Source: Bacteriovorax sp.
Lineage (GTDB): Bacteria; Bdellovibrionota; Bacteriovoracia; Bacteriovoracales; Bacteriovoracaceae
Direction of reading: 5' to 3'
Length of the DNA: 37,806 nucleotides
Assembly: GCA_014376445.1 (NCBI GenBank)
Contig: JACMRM010000056.1
Coordinates: 1-37,806 of the forward strand
The position numbers and the translations under genes were made by a program. A model generated the notes under the pieces. The model was not told the origin of the DNA and did no database searches. It saw nothing but the letters and a program-made list of their open reading frames with translations. Positions 37,610-37,806 of this stretch are shown here, piece by piece (positions within the stretch are counted from its first letter, which is position 1; each line of letters opens with the position of its first letter).

Positions 37610-37806
37610 TTAGGAATTAGGGGTAAAAATCCACAGAGACTTCCACTGAATAAAATAATCATCGGCAATTTTCCCATTGGCAAATTCACCAATCCGAAGC
37701 GCAGTCATGAAAAAATGAAGTTGATTTTTCATTACAAAGGTGTTGCTAATAATCTTTGGTGCCTCATCGGTTTTTGTTTTAATTTGAATCTTGATGGTGC
37801 ACACGA
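37610..37806 (-). CDS. C-terminal part of a gene cut by the window edge
   Basis: The minus frame is open from the right edge (no stop up to 37806) to TAG at 37612-37610. It gives ~64 visible residues with a beta-rich look (VCTIKIQIKTKTDEAPKIIS; FFMTALRIGEFANGK; QWKSLWIFTPNS). The GTG at 37804 is not needed as a start. It may be a real gene's end or a chance frame; no family recognised. Confidence 0.4.
   Translation of the reverse strand, partial: VCTIKIQIKTKTDEAPKIISNTFVMKNQLHFFMTALRIGEFANGKIADDYFIQWKSLWIFTPNS
37619..37630. promoter_or_regulatory. Single UAS-like half site
   Basis: AGGGGTAAAAAT is centred (AGGGGTA, 37622) at -78 of the promoter at 37555-37570. It resembles GAGGCAAAAAT seen elsewhere. 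The second half expected near 37644 is not convincing. It overlaps the end of the edge ORF. Confidence 0.35.

Overview
The window is about 38 kb of AT-rich (roughly 40% GC) Gram-negative chromosome. Signal peptides, a lipoprotein, an outer-membrane barrel and periplasmic enzymes point to a diderm. The mix of genes (SOUL proteins, CbpA/CbpM, hemerythrin, many tiny Lys/Ser-rich proteins, a Cys/Ser-rich giant protein) resembles Bdellovibrionota of the Bacteriovorax/Peredibacter type; this placement is inference from style, not a marker gene. I see no tRNA, rRNA, insertion sequence, prophage or CRISPR array.

Layout. 1-2376: 3' part of a large low-complexity protein gene. 2421-2852: hemerythrin. 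3180-5390 (+): DUF938 methyltransferase, mntH and a Cdd1-like helix-hairpin-helix protein. 5387-7780 (-): ABC-2 exporter. 7884-9877 (-): SOUL heme-binding protein, cbpA, cbpM and a 49-aa ORF. 10085-12423: zinc-ribbon protein, YceI protein, second SOUL protein and SLT lipoprotein. 12613-15535 (-): a 64-aa protein, then the ybhP-clsB-TlpA-like operon, divergent from an outer-membrane protein and a 5'-nucleotidase (15765-17968). 18005-23017: an accessory-looking zone of tiny proteins, a putative small RNA and aspA. 23235-26012: FMN reductase, a 26-aa mini-gene, guaD and a methyltransferase. 26040-31412: NTF2-like protein, clpB, DUF3820, recQ and a Lys-rich peptide. 31454-37393: DUF1993, benE, DUF1003, an unknown protein, two alpha/beta hydrolases, DUF924 and a 67-aa protein. 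A cut-off ORF lies at the right edge.

Main discovery. The window is dense in sigma-54 (RpoN) -24/-12 promoters. Six sites fit TTGGCA[T/C]-N6-TGC exactly. Under equal base frequencies I would expect about 0.14 such sites on both strands. Several more fit the looser GG-N10-GC rule with TGGCAC, TGGTAC or TGGCTT. Seven of the eight best-supported promoters carry, upstream, a pair of copies of a 7-bp motif close to TGRGGCA. The copies are 21-23 bp apart and centred either at about -67/-90 or one helical turn further out at about -78/-100. This is the geometry of an enhancer-binding-protein site. One such pair lies between two divergent sigma-54 promoters at the same distance from both (ybhP operon and outer-membrane protein); an eighth promoter (37557) has one visible half site. 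The genes under these promoters are the SOUL-cbpA-cbpM chaperone operon, the ybhP-clsB-TlpA envelope operon, a beta-barrel protein, several tiny hydrophilic proteins and one or two apparent non-coding RNAs. I read this as one RpoN plus single-activator stress or envelope regulon. Neither rpoN nor the activator is in the window. Several gene starts were moved downstream because the longer ORF would run into the promoter or lacks a ribosome binding site.
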